NCBI GenBank assembly: GCA_937890825.1
Contig: CALADS010000038.1
Span: 1 to 64,000, forward strand
Direction of reading: 5' to 3'
Source: an uncultured Bacteroides sp.
GTDB lineage: Bacteria; Bacteroidota; Bacteroidia; Bacteroidales; Bacteroidaceae
Length of the DNA: 64,000 nt
The notes beneath the pieces were generated by a model that saw nothing but the letters and a program-made list of their open reading frames with translations, did no database searches and was not told the DNA's origin. Positions 25,546 through 32,485 of the stretch are shown one piece after another; position 1 is the stretch's first letter, and each line of letters begins with the position of its first letter. A program made the position numbers and the translations under genes.

Positions 25546-26020
25546 AGGGGATTCCTCCGTCAAAACTGGTACTGAATGCGGTCTTAAAATAATCAAAGTG
25601 GCGCCCGGAGGTGAAATAAAATCCGTCCTCCCAGCGGTGGTTCTGGTTCAGATTGGCACTTCCGCAGATGCCGAACTGGTACCGTTCGTTCTCGACCAGC
25701 AGCAGTTTGGCATGACAGCTGTCGATACGGATATCTGGTGTGATACCGGCGGCAAACAGCATCAAGGCCAGCTTGTGTCGTTTGACGGTCATATCGAGCA
25801 ATAGCCGCAGGTGGCTGATCTGTCCTTCTTCCGTCAGAAAGAACAGCGGTCGCAGGCTGTCTTCCGAGACGCTGAAGGTGGCGATATCCACATGGGCAGG
25901 ACCGATGGCTGATAAAAGAGAGGGCAATACTTCGTGTATTGCCCAGTCTCCTTTGTGCATAAACGGTTCGATGCTACCGGGCACAAGTGCTAGCGGAAAG
26001 TATTTATTCAGCAGCTTCAT
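25532..26020 (-). CDS. PLD-like (HKD) protein
   Basis: 162 aa. The start (MKLLNKYFPLAL) is inside the 3' end of the upstream gene (17-nt overlap). A single phospholipase D signature is visible: H103-x-K105 in CHAKLLLVENERYQ, followed by GSANLNQN at 120-127. The PLD superfamily includes nucleases that act as dimers of one-HKD chains, such as Nuc. In the packaging operon a DNA-processing or host-DNA degrading role is plausible. Confidence 0.7.
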   Translation of the reverse strand: MKLLNKYFPLALVPGSIEPFMHKGDWAIHEVLPSLLSAIGPAHVDIATFSVSEDSLRPLFFLTEEGQISHLRLLLDMTVKRHKLALMLFAAGITPDIRIDSCHAKLLLVENERYQFGICGSANLNQNHRWEDGFYFTSGRHFDYFKTAFSTSFDGGIPYDVE

Positions 26021-26957
26021 TATCTGGATGATCCGTTGCGTTAATCTCGGCTTCGATTTCAGCCAGCTCTTTTTCGTAGGCCGCGATGCGGGCCATGGCA
26101 TTGTCATAGACCACTTGACGGCCGTCTTTCTGAGCCTTTTCTGCGCTTTTCTGTGAGTTGATGATGTTCTGCTTCAATCGCTTCACGGCACGTGCTAATT
26201 CGTAGCCGCGCACCACAGCATTGTCGCTGTATTGCGGTCGTTCCGTTTCCACGTTCAACTCACCTTTACCTTCTGACCAGGCGTCGATCTGTTGCCACAG
26301 CTTCCGTCGTTCATCGTCCAGATCGCACAGTTCTTCAGCGATTTTCTGACGGTCTTCGTCGCTCAGCTCCGAATTGGTCAGGTCGTGGTGAAGGGCTGAA
26401 TAGAGAGGCACGATTTCTTTGATACGGTCATATTTGGCACGGATGCTCTTGGGCATATCGCCTTCGGTGACGACTTTGATACCGGGCTTGCTCAGTTCCT
26501 CAACTTCTTTCTGCAGTTGTTCGATGGCGGCGGTATGTTCCTCCAGCTGCTGCTGCAGGTCATCATAGTTGCTCTCTGCGTCATCGCGCATATCTTCCGT
26601 AATGGCGAGCAGTTCTGATTTGATAGACTCGATGGCTTCCTGATGGCGCTCGATGGCTTCTTCTTTTTCTGCTTTCAGCTTTCCGGCCACATTTTCTATG
26701 GCTTCTTCCCATTCGTCCGATGCAGACGGATACAGGTGCGGTTCGATGTCATACTGACGTTCAATTCGTACCAGGCAGTTTACCAACTGGGTAAAATGCG
26801 GGTCAAATGTGGCAACATGGCCTTGTGCCTGTGCGAAATAGGCGCTGTATTGCTGTTTCTGTACCGGACGGGCTAGGTGTTCAAAGAGTTTCACGCCTTC
26901 GTCATAACTGCGATGGGCGTTACTGCCCCATGCTTTCAGTCGTTCAATATAGTTCAT
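26004..26957 (-). CDS. Coiled-coil protein, first gene of packaging operon
   Basis: 317 aa, start MNYIERLKAWGSNAHRSYDE. The longer frame has no reason to begin earlier, since it would cross the hairpin at 26972-27018. Residues about 100-185 are a long coiled coil (EEAIERHQEAIESIKSELL), and 230-310 are again helical and charged. No enzyme motif. It leads the block that ends with terminase. It may be a packaging or head-assembly accessory. Confidence 0.6.
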   Translation of the reverse strand: MNYIERLKAWGSNAHRSYDEGVKLFEHLARPVQKQQYSAYFAQAQGHVATFDPHFTQLVNCLVRIERQYDIEPHLYPSASDEWEEAIENVAGKLKAEKEEAIERHQEAIESIKSELLAITEDMRDDAESNYDDLQQQLEEHTAAIEQLQKEVEELSKPGIKVVTEGDMPKSIRAKYDRIKEIVPLYSALHHDLTNSELSDEDRQKIAEELCDLDDERRKLWQQIDAWSEGKGELNVETERPQYSDNAVVRGYELARAVKRLKQNIINSQKSAEKAQKDGRQVVYDNAMARIAAYEKELAEIEAEINATDHPDNEAAE

Positions 26958-26971
26958 AATTTGGGTTGTTG

Positions 26972-27018
26972 GATTAAAAAAACGGTGAGAGCGAGTGTTC
27001 ACCTCACATCCCACCGCT
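26972..27018 (-). terminator. Terminator between tail-tube and packaging genes
   Basis: On the minus strand CGGTG and CACCG close an imperfect hairpin followed by T7 at 26972-26980. Placed within the late transcript, it would lower expression of packaging genes relative to capsid genes. Confidence 0.55.
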
Positions 27019-27051
27019 GACTTTATCACACTCAATAAACGCACATCATTC

Positions 27052-27744
27052 TTAACCGCCAGCAGCTTCAAATCCACCAATTTTGCGGATATCTACCGGA
27101 GTACCCATCAGCAGGGCGCTGTAGTTGCTGTCACAGGTAGCGGTGAAAGTCATACCGCGTCGGTCCGAACGTGCCTTACCGCCGCTAAACGACGGCGCCG
27201 TAGAACAACACAATCCGGGCTGACCAAGCAGGAACTGCTGTCCGTCAACATCCTCAAAGATGTAATAGCCGCGCGTGTTCTTGACCAGCGAGGCAAAGGC
27301 ATGCATTTCGGGCGTATTGCCGGGGAAGAAGAAGCTCAACGTACACTTATAGCTGATACCGTCTGCTTCGCCTTGCTGCTCGGCTTTATAATCTACTTCG
27401 GCATCCGTCGAATAAAGGTAGATAGGCTGCTTCACGGCGCTACTGGTGACAAAACTAAATGCTCCTTTGGCCGTAACACCGTCTTTGTTATCTGTGGCTG
27501 TTTTCGGATCGGGAACAGTGGGTGCCACGGCGACAGCATCTTCAGGGATGAATAAGAGATGGCCACGGTAGCCACCCATATTGTTGTGTCCCATTTCCCA
27601 CTTCAGCGGGGCGAATGCCATACCGGCTGCCATCAGGCAACCTCCGTCCTGGCAGACATCAAGGGCAAAGGCTTGCTGCAATTCAGGCAGCAACAGACTC
27701 ATGCAGAACATGAGCAAAAACAAGAATAAGATATTCTTTTTCAT
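27052..27744 (-). CDS. Tail-tube-like protein with a signal-like N-terminus
   Basis: 230 aa. Residues about 95-220 (QPIYLYSTDAEVDYK, then SFFFPGNTPEMHAFASLVK and GMTFTATCDSNYSALLMG) look like a phage major tail protein: beta-rich, with an acidic insertion before an EMHAF helix. The first 27 residues (MKKNILFLFLLMFC, then SLLLPELQQAFA) read like a signal peptide, which is unexpected for a virion protein. A shorter start at Met-38 is possible. It directly follows the major capsid gene. Confidence 0.55.
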   Translation of the reverse strand: MKKNILFLFLLMFCMSLLLPELQQAFALDVCQDGGCLMAAGMAFAPLKWEMGHNNMGGYRGHLLFIPEDAVAVAPTVPDPKTATDNKDGVTAKGAFSFVTSSAVKQPIYLYSTDAEVDYKAEQQGEADGISYKCTLSFFFPGNTPEMHAFASLVKNTRGYYIFEDVDGQQFLLGQPGLCCSTAPSFSGGKARSDRRGMTFTATCDSNYSALLMGTPVDIRKIGGFEAAGG

Positions 27745-27777
27745 TGTCTTACGTTTTTTAATTAAACAATAGCATCA

Positions 27778-27804
27778 GCAGCAGGATGGCATTCACCCTG
27801 CTGC
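27778..27804 (-). promoter_or_regulatory. 8-bp stem after the capsid gene
   Basis: GCAGCAGG and CCTGCTGC pair exactly around an 11-nt loop. There is no T run, so mRNA processing or stabilisation of the capsid message is more likely than termination. Confidence 0.45.
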
Positions 27805-27812
27805 AAAATCGA

Positions 27813-29078
27813 TTAAGTGTAAGCAGCCGTTTCCACCTTCACTTCACCAGCTTTGACAGTCACGGTCTTTTCGCTCGGTTTTGTCTTTGATGAAACTTCA
27901 CCAAACTGGATGGTGTGGTTGCCGGGCTTCAGACCAATCATATACTGACCGCTCATGCGGCTGCCGACTTTACCCTTGATACTCCAGGTACCCTTGCCGC
28001 CATCATTGGACAGCGTGACCTGCACACCACCGGTGTTGCAGTAGTCGCCGGCCAGATCGAGCGATTCATTCTTCTGCTCATTGGTACGGAATACCTTTTC
28101 GTGCCAGTCGTTGACGCGGGTGTCATAGCCGGCCTGCAGCCAGAACTGCCATTCGTTCGGGTCTTCATAGATATCGCGGATCTGGCAGAACTTGCTAGCT
28201 GCTTGCGTATTGAACGCAAAGTCCATATTGCCTTCTTTCTGCAAGGTCAGACGTGAACCACGGCCGAGGGCTTCATGGGTGACGACGTTCAGCGTGCGGC
28301 ACAGCGCATCTTCACGCAGACATTCAATCATGCGCTGCATGGTCGGGTATTCCTGCATCTTCAGTTTGTTGCGCAAAGCGGCACGGGCGGCGATGAGTAC
28401 TGTTTCGGCACACAACAACTGCGGATTGCCGCCGATGCTGCTACGCAGGTAGTTGTTTGCACCGCCGATCCAATCAACTAAGTTCTCATAGGCGGCGTAG
28501 TCGTTTTCATCCTGCGGCATGTCGAAAGCACCCGATACGGCGAAGTTGCCACGGGCAGCGTTGACTTCGTTGGCAGTGATAAGCTTGTCGATCTTGACAA
28601 AAAATCCATCAATGGCACCCATCGGTGTCGTGGATTCTTCATCGCGCTGGGCGTGAAACATAGAATAGACAACGTCCTCGATGTGTGAACGTACCAGGCT
28701 GGTGGCGACTTTCAGTTCGAGTGGATGCTTCTTGGTGATGTTGCTCACCGGCTGGCCACCGACAATCAACAGTTCCAGGTCGTCGTACTTCTGAGAGTTT
28801 TCCTTGGTGATGAACACCACATCCTTCGGCTCAATCAAACTGGGTTCATAGCCCAAGATAGTTTCAAGCATCCCAAATTCTTTCCCGATCTTATAAGATT
28901 GGGTACCACCGGCACGGCGGCGTTCATTGATACGTGAATGCTTGCCTTGCAAGTCCATCACGTTCAACTTCAACAGGCTGGCTACTTCCTGCAGCGTGGC
29001 GAAAGGCAACGCACGCAGAGCCTTGTCATACACAACAAGAGCCTGATTCAGTTTCGATACATCAATCAATTTTGGCAT
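27813..29078 (-). CDS. Major capsid protein with C-terminal Ig-like domain
   Basis: 421 aa. It follows a protease/scaffold gene, as HK97-fold major capsid genes do, and its length fits. Residues 1-340 would be the shell fold, including AYENLVDWIGGANNYLRSS and a loop with TLNVVTHEALGRGS. The last ~70 residues (VQVTLSNDGG onward, ending VKVETAAYT) are a compact beta-sandwich of the PEGA or Ig type, likely surface-displayed and able to bind glycans or mucus. Assignment rests on order and size, and on the absence of another candidate. Confidence 0.82.
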   Translation of the reverse strand: MPKLIDVSKLNQALVVYDKALRALPFATLQEVASLLKLNVMDLQGKHSRINERRRAGGTQSYKIGKEFGMLETILGYEPSLIEPKDVVFITKENSQKYDDLELLIVGGQPVSNITKKHPLELKVATSLVRSHIEDVVYSMFHAQRDEESTTPMGAIDGFFVKIDKLITANEVNAARGNFAVSGAFDMPQDENDYAAYENLVDWIGGANNYLRSSIGGNPQLLCAETVLIAARAALRNKLKMQEYPTMQRMIECLREDALCRTLNVVTHEALGRGSRLTLQKEGNMDFAFNTQAASKFCQIRDIYEDPNEWQFWLQAGYDTRVNDWHEKVFRTNEQKNESLDLAGDYCNTGGVQVTLSNDGGKGTWSIKGKVGSRMSGQYMIGLKPGNHTIQFGEVSSKTKPSEKTVTVKAGEVKVETAAYT

Positions 29079-29109
29079 AATAATAGAATAATTTAGTTAG
29101 TCTAGTTAA

Positions 29110-30072
29110 TTAGAGTAATCCCTCTTCTTTCAGTTTTCCGCACAGACCGGCATAGTCGGTGGCGTCGGCGTTTTCGCAGAAAGAGGCTAAGTCGTTTTTC
29201 TCACCGCCTGGCTCATTCTTCGGAGCTACTTTCTTGTCTTCGTCCGGCTGATTTTTCAGATTCTGTACCTGTTCTTTCAGTTCGGCGATTTCCTTATCCT
29301 TGGCTGCAAGATTGGTTTTCAACGTGGCTATTTCTGTCTTCTGAGTCTCAGTCTCAGATTTCAAGGTATTCACTTCTTTCTGTGAAGTGGCAAGCTTCTC
29401 ATCCACTTCTTTCTTTGCATTCACCAGCGAAGCATGTTCACCCTGCAGGCGGTTCATCTCACTGTTCAGCGATTCCATCTGTTCGGCAGACAGTTCAGTC
29501 TGTTCTGCCTGGTCCTCACCGACCTTCAGGAAGGCAAGCACCGTTTTCCAGCTTTTCTTCAAGTTCATTGTTTTGGCTTGATTAAGTGCTGGCACCACAT
29601 TGTTCTCCATTCCGGCGGCCAGCGCGACGGAAGAGGCATTATCATATAGCCGCACGGCGTTTCCGTTGGCCGGTATATCCACGATAGAGGCTTCCATCAG
29701 TTCCCATTCGGTGACGGTCTCCCGTGTCTGGCCGGGCAGTACGACACTTTTGTCACTGCTGGTGGTGATTACTTTGATTCCGATACTGGCAGCGCGGAAG
29801 GTGCCGGCTTCAAACTTGGCGGCGACCATCTTACTCAGTTCATCACACTTGTCAAACACCGGTTCGGCGGTGATGGTGTCATCTTCCACTTTCAAGTCCT
29901 TCCAGTGACCGATGGCTTTATAATTTCCCCAAACATCAGAGCCTTCGTCACGCATGTGCATATACAGCATGATCGGATTCTTCAGAAAGCGGTCTAATCG
30001 ACCGCCTTCTGTAAGGACCCGATAACCATAGCTATTGATCGAAGAGTCTGTCAATACAATTCTTTTACCCAT
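29110..30072 (-). CDS. Prohead protease fused to scaffold
   Basis: 320 aa. Residues 1-150 match the S78-type prohead protease pattern: His39 in LYMHMRDE, and Ser96 in FRAASIGIKV as the catalytic serine. Residues about 185-280 are a long heptad coiled coil (ETQKTEIATLKTNLAAKDKE) typical of scaffolds. An in-frame ATG at Met169 (29568) could give a separate scaffold, as in lambda. It is the first gene behind the diverged promoter P5 and directly precedes the capsid gene. Confidence 0.88.
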   Translation of the reverse strand: MGKRIVLTDSSINSYGYRVLTEGGRLDRFLKNPIMLYMHMRDEGSDVWGNYKAIGHWKDLKVEDDTITAEPVFDKCDELSKMVAAKFEAGTFRAASIGIKVITTSSDKSVVLPGQTRETVTEWELMEASIVDIPANGNAVRLYDNASSVALAAGMENNVVPALNQAKTMNLKKSWKTVLAFLKVGEDQAEQTELSAEQMESLNSEMNRLQGEHASLVNAKKEVDEKLATSQKEVNTLKSETETQKTEIATLKTNLAAKDKEIAELKEQVQNLKNQPDEDKKVAPKNEPGGEKNDLASFCENADATDYAGLCGKLKEEGLL

Positions 30073-30094
30073 TACATACTAAATAAAACAATAG

Positions 30095-30129
30095 CAAAGG
30101 TAATGAGCTAATATATAAGGTAGAAGGAC
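30095..30129 (-). promoter_or_regulatory. Late promoter P5 (diverged copy)
   Basis: GTCCTTCT, 19 nt, TACCTTTG, 22 nt before the protease ATG. The -33-side box matches GTCCTTTA at 6 of 8 positions, and the spacing is exactly that of P1-P4. Confidence 0.65.
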
Positions 30130-30576
30130 TTATAATAGGGCTAATTCTGGTGTAAGGCTTGTTGATTGCAGCGTCAATTGCCACCGGTGCAGGTCACCGG
30201 GCTTACTTCCGGCTACCTGTTCCAGACTGCCGAAAAGTGGATAGTCAGGTGATCCGTACACCCAGCGGTCGCCGTTGTTGTCAATAGCGGTGACAACACA
30301 GCCACGCGACTGGATGGTTTTCAACTGATAGATAGTTTCGGCACTTAGATACCTGTGTTTTAGTTTGATGATACCTTTTATAGTATAGATAAGGCCATTT
30401 TTATCAGATTTCCCGGTGGCGGATAGTTGGATGCCGTTCACCGACGCAGGCAGCGCGTATGCGATCGATGCAGAGAGATTCACCTGCCCAGCTGCGACAT
30501 TCCATTTCAAGATGTCATCTACAAAGACTAGCTCAGCTGTTCTAAATCCACCTAAATTATTTATATTTTCATTCAT
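30130..30576 (-). CDS. Phage protein of unknown function (148 aa)
   Basis: Beta-rich 148-aa protein with DRWVYGSPDYPLFG near residue 105 and no membrane segment. It lies upstream of P5 and after the 161-aa regulator-like gene, at the border of early and late regions. No motif was recognised; a virion accessory is plausible. Confidence 0.5.
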   Translation of the reverse strand: MNENINNLGGFRTAELVFVDDILKWNVAAGQVNLSASIAYALPASVNGIQLSATGKSDKNGLIYTIKGIIKLKHRYLSAETIYQLKTIQSRGCVVTAIDNNGDRWVYGSPDYPLFGSLEQVAGSKPGDLHRWQLTLQSTSLTPELALL

Positions 30577-30662
30577 AACTAATTGATTTTCAAATACTAT
30601 GCATTTTTACACACTTTTTACTCACTTTTCGGCTGTTTTTACCCCGAAAAACGGACAAAACA

Positions 30663-31148
30663 CTACACTTGCTCGGTGTGGTTTTTCCGCCGATATTCGC
30701 GTTTTTTTTCTTTTCGACGCACCTGCTGGCGCCAGCGATAGTAGTTTTTCAAGAAGGCATCTTCCGTCAGGCTTTCGATGCCGTATCGCAGCATGAATCC
30801 ATGCACGCTGTCGATGTAGTTGATACCGTAGCGGTGTTTTTGTTCGTCTATGAGGTCGTGAAGCTCGGCCAGCATCATCAGTTCGATACGTTGCTTCAAG
30901 ATAGACTGTGAACGAGTGCCCAGGTAGTTGTAGGTCTCCGGCTGTTTACCACAACTGCGCTTAGGTAGAAAAATCTCAACATTACCCCTGTCTATGGGGC
31001 AGTCAGCTGGACGCTTCTCTAACAGGTCATAGAGGGTATGATACAGGTCGCAGTTGTCCGGGAAGCGCACAGATTTGTCTTCAAAATCGCAAAATTTGCC
31101 TTGCAGGTATTCGCGAAGGTGTTCTGGTAGTGTTATTTTCGTAGTCAT
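30663..31148 (-). CDS. Basic protein, candidate late regulator
   Basis: 161 aa, start MTTKITLPEHLREYLQ; the longer frame would read back through the operator boxes. Helical, with Cys21, Cys33 and Cys52 in the N-terminal part and a strongly basic C-terminus (RRKEKKREYRRKNHTEQV) suited to nucleic acid binding. It lies between the replication genes and the late operons. Its promoter region carries the same boxes as the immunity region, so it may be the repressor-controlled switch to late expression. Function is inference. Confidence 0.5.
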   Translation of the reverse strand: MTTKITLPEHLREYLQGKFCDFEDKSVRFPDNCDLYHTLYDLLEKRPADCPIDRGNVEIFLPKRSCGKQPETYNYLGTRSQSILKQRIELMMLAELHDLIDEQKHRYGINYIDSVHGFMLRYGIESLTEDAFLKNYYRWRQQVRRKEKKREYRRKNHTEQV

Positions 31149-31179
31149 ATTTTGGGTAAAATTTACTACTAAGGTATTA

Positions 31180-31217
31180 AATATTAGCGAATTAAACAAA
31201 TTATTAGCGTTAATATT
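31180..31217 (-). promoter_or_regulatory. Operator boxes shared with the immunity region
   Basis: AATATTAGCG at 31180-31189 and AGCGTTAATATT at 31206-31217. The second is identical to 12 nt in the repressor-regulator intergenic region (40828-40839). They lie upstream of the 161-aa gene, next to a weak promoter (TTTG, 20 nt, TACCTTAG). Confidence 0.6.
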
Positions 31218-31275
31218 GCGTATATGCTTATACTTGAACACAGTGACCTGCACAAAAAGCGAAAATTTGCAGTGC

Positions 31276-31560
31276 AATCGTGCAAAAGTACGGCGCTATC
31301 CTACACCTTACTCATACTCAGCAGATTAACACCGCACTTTTACCGTACTATTCTGCACGATTCATTTCAATTGCGTACTTTTCCCGTTTTTTTGTTAAAA
31401 AGTACAATTCGTACGGAAATCGTGCGCAATTCGTGCAAAAATCGTGCGCTCATAATTTGTTGTAATTCAGATGAATAAGTATGCATTTTAGAGGGTGCGC
31501 ACGATTGCACGATTTTTTCCCCTATTTTTAGGGGGGTCTTTTCTAAAAATAAAAATAAAA
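31276..31560. other. Iteron cluster, candidate replication origin
   Basis: Seven near-exact copies of (A)TCGTGC[A/G] occur between 31276 and 31518, three of them inverted, mostly as AAATCGTGCGC or AATCGTGCAAAA. They are followed by a CCCCTATTTTTAGGGG hairpin and an A/T-only tract (31543-31575). Iterons beside an AT-rich stretch, next to the primase-helicase block, have the architecture of a phage origin. Confidence 0.55.
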
Positions 31561-31675
31561 ATAAAAAATATATACGTCATGCCTCGACCCTCCCTGTGGC
31601 CACTGCCACGCACGCCTGCACAAATGTCCTATTTTCTTGTTCCTGGTGGTTTGGGGAGGCGAGGGGAAAGGGCAG

Positions 31676-31713
31676 ACACAAAGGAGCCGCCACACAGTCG
31701 TGCGACGGCTCCT
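31676..31713 (-). terminator. Hairpin after the 109-aa gene
   Basis: AGGAGCCG and CGGCTCCT pair around a 16-nt loop, followed on the minus strand by TTTGTGT. Probable end of the early transcript before the iteron region. The bases between here and 31575 show no gene. Confidence 0.5.
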
Positions 31714-31750
31714 GAATGATACTCCGCGAATCATATACCTGTGCATGCGA

Positions 31751-32080
31751 TTAAAGATAGTCCTCCGCATGATAGACTTCACATAAGAATTCATATTCCC
31801 TGGGCAGTTTCTTGACGCCTACGGCGACGAATAGTCCGCGAGCGGCTAACTCATACAACCGCTGATTGGTCGTCACAGCACCCCGAAAATTGTAGTGGTT
31901 GGCCAGCACAAAATAGGCGGTGCGCAGGTCGATGTCATCCATCGAGGATGATATGATCTTGATAGCGTCAGAAGGGATGCGGGCAAACCCGTGCTCCACA
32001 GCCAGCCGGGCTAAAGCACGCTGGCGGAGGTCGTCATCCACAGCTTCTACTACATAGATTTTATTAGATTTTTGCTTCAT
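31751..32080 (-). CDS. Early phage protein (109 aa)
   Basis: 109-aa soluble alpha/beta protein with no recognised motif (VEAVDDDLRQRALARLA, then SSSMDDIDLRTAYFVLANHY). Last gene of the early operon, 62 nt after the 113-aa gene. Confidence 0.55.
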   Translation of the reverse strand: MKQKSNKIYVVEAVDDDLRQRALARLAVEHGFARIPSDAIKIISSSMDDIDLRTAYFVLANHYNFRGAVTTNQRLYELAARGLFVAVGVKKLPREYEFLCEVYHAEDYL

Positions 32081-32142
32081 AATATTTGCGTAACTTGCTG
32101 GTTTTTCGTATATTTGTATAGTTTAAATTGGCATAGACTATG

Positions 32143-32484
32143 TCATTTCAGCCATCGGCAAGAGATGATTCTAGGCCGTTTTAACGCAGGCAATCGCCGC
32201 AGGGTTTCACCATCTTCTAAAAGTTCCAATTCCCCTTCTGTGACTTCCAGATTACCTTCAGCATAGCGTGAGGGACGCACAGACAGCATCCAGTCACAAA
32301 TGATGTCTACAGCCAACGGCAGCGCTTTGGCCGTGAAGCGGTCAGATAGTTTGATTTGACAGCCGCTGGGCAGCTCGATACAGAGCCGCTGCACGGTTTG
32401 ATAGAACCTCAGATAGCGTTCCGGCGCTTGTCTGTATTGTTCTACCATCCGTTCGTGGCATTCTTTCAGTGAGAGTTCAATCAT
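32143..32484 (-). CDS. Early phage protein (113 aa)
   Basis: 113 aa starting MIELSLKECHERMVEQYR. A helical N-terminus is followed by a short beta region. The ATG is 1 nt from the stop of the primase-helicase gene, so they are probably coupled. An accessory role in replication is possible. No family recognised. Confidence 0.55.
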   Translation of the reverse strand: MIELSLKECHERMVEQYRQAPERYLRFYQTVQRLCIELPSGCQIKLSDRFTAKALPLAVDIICDWMLSVRPSRYAEGNLEVTEGELELLEDGETLRRLPALKRPRIISCRWLK

Positions 32485-32485
32485 A

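Noticed and set aside
31276..31518. CRISPR array
   Set aside because: The boxes are short, irregularly spaced and in both orientations; no spacer-repeat pattern and no cas genes.
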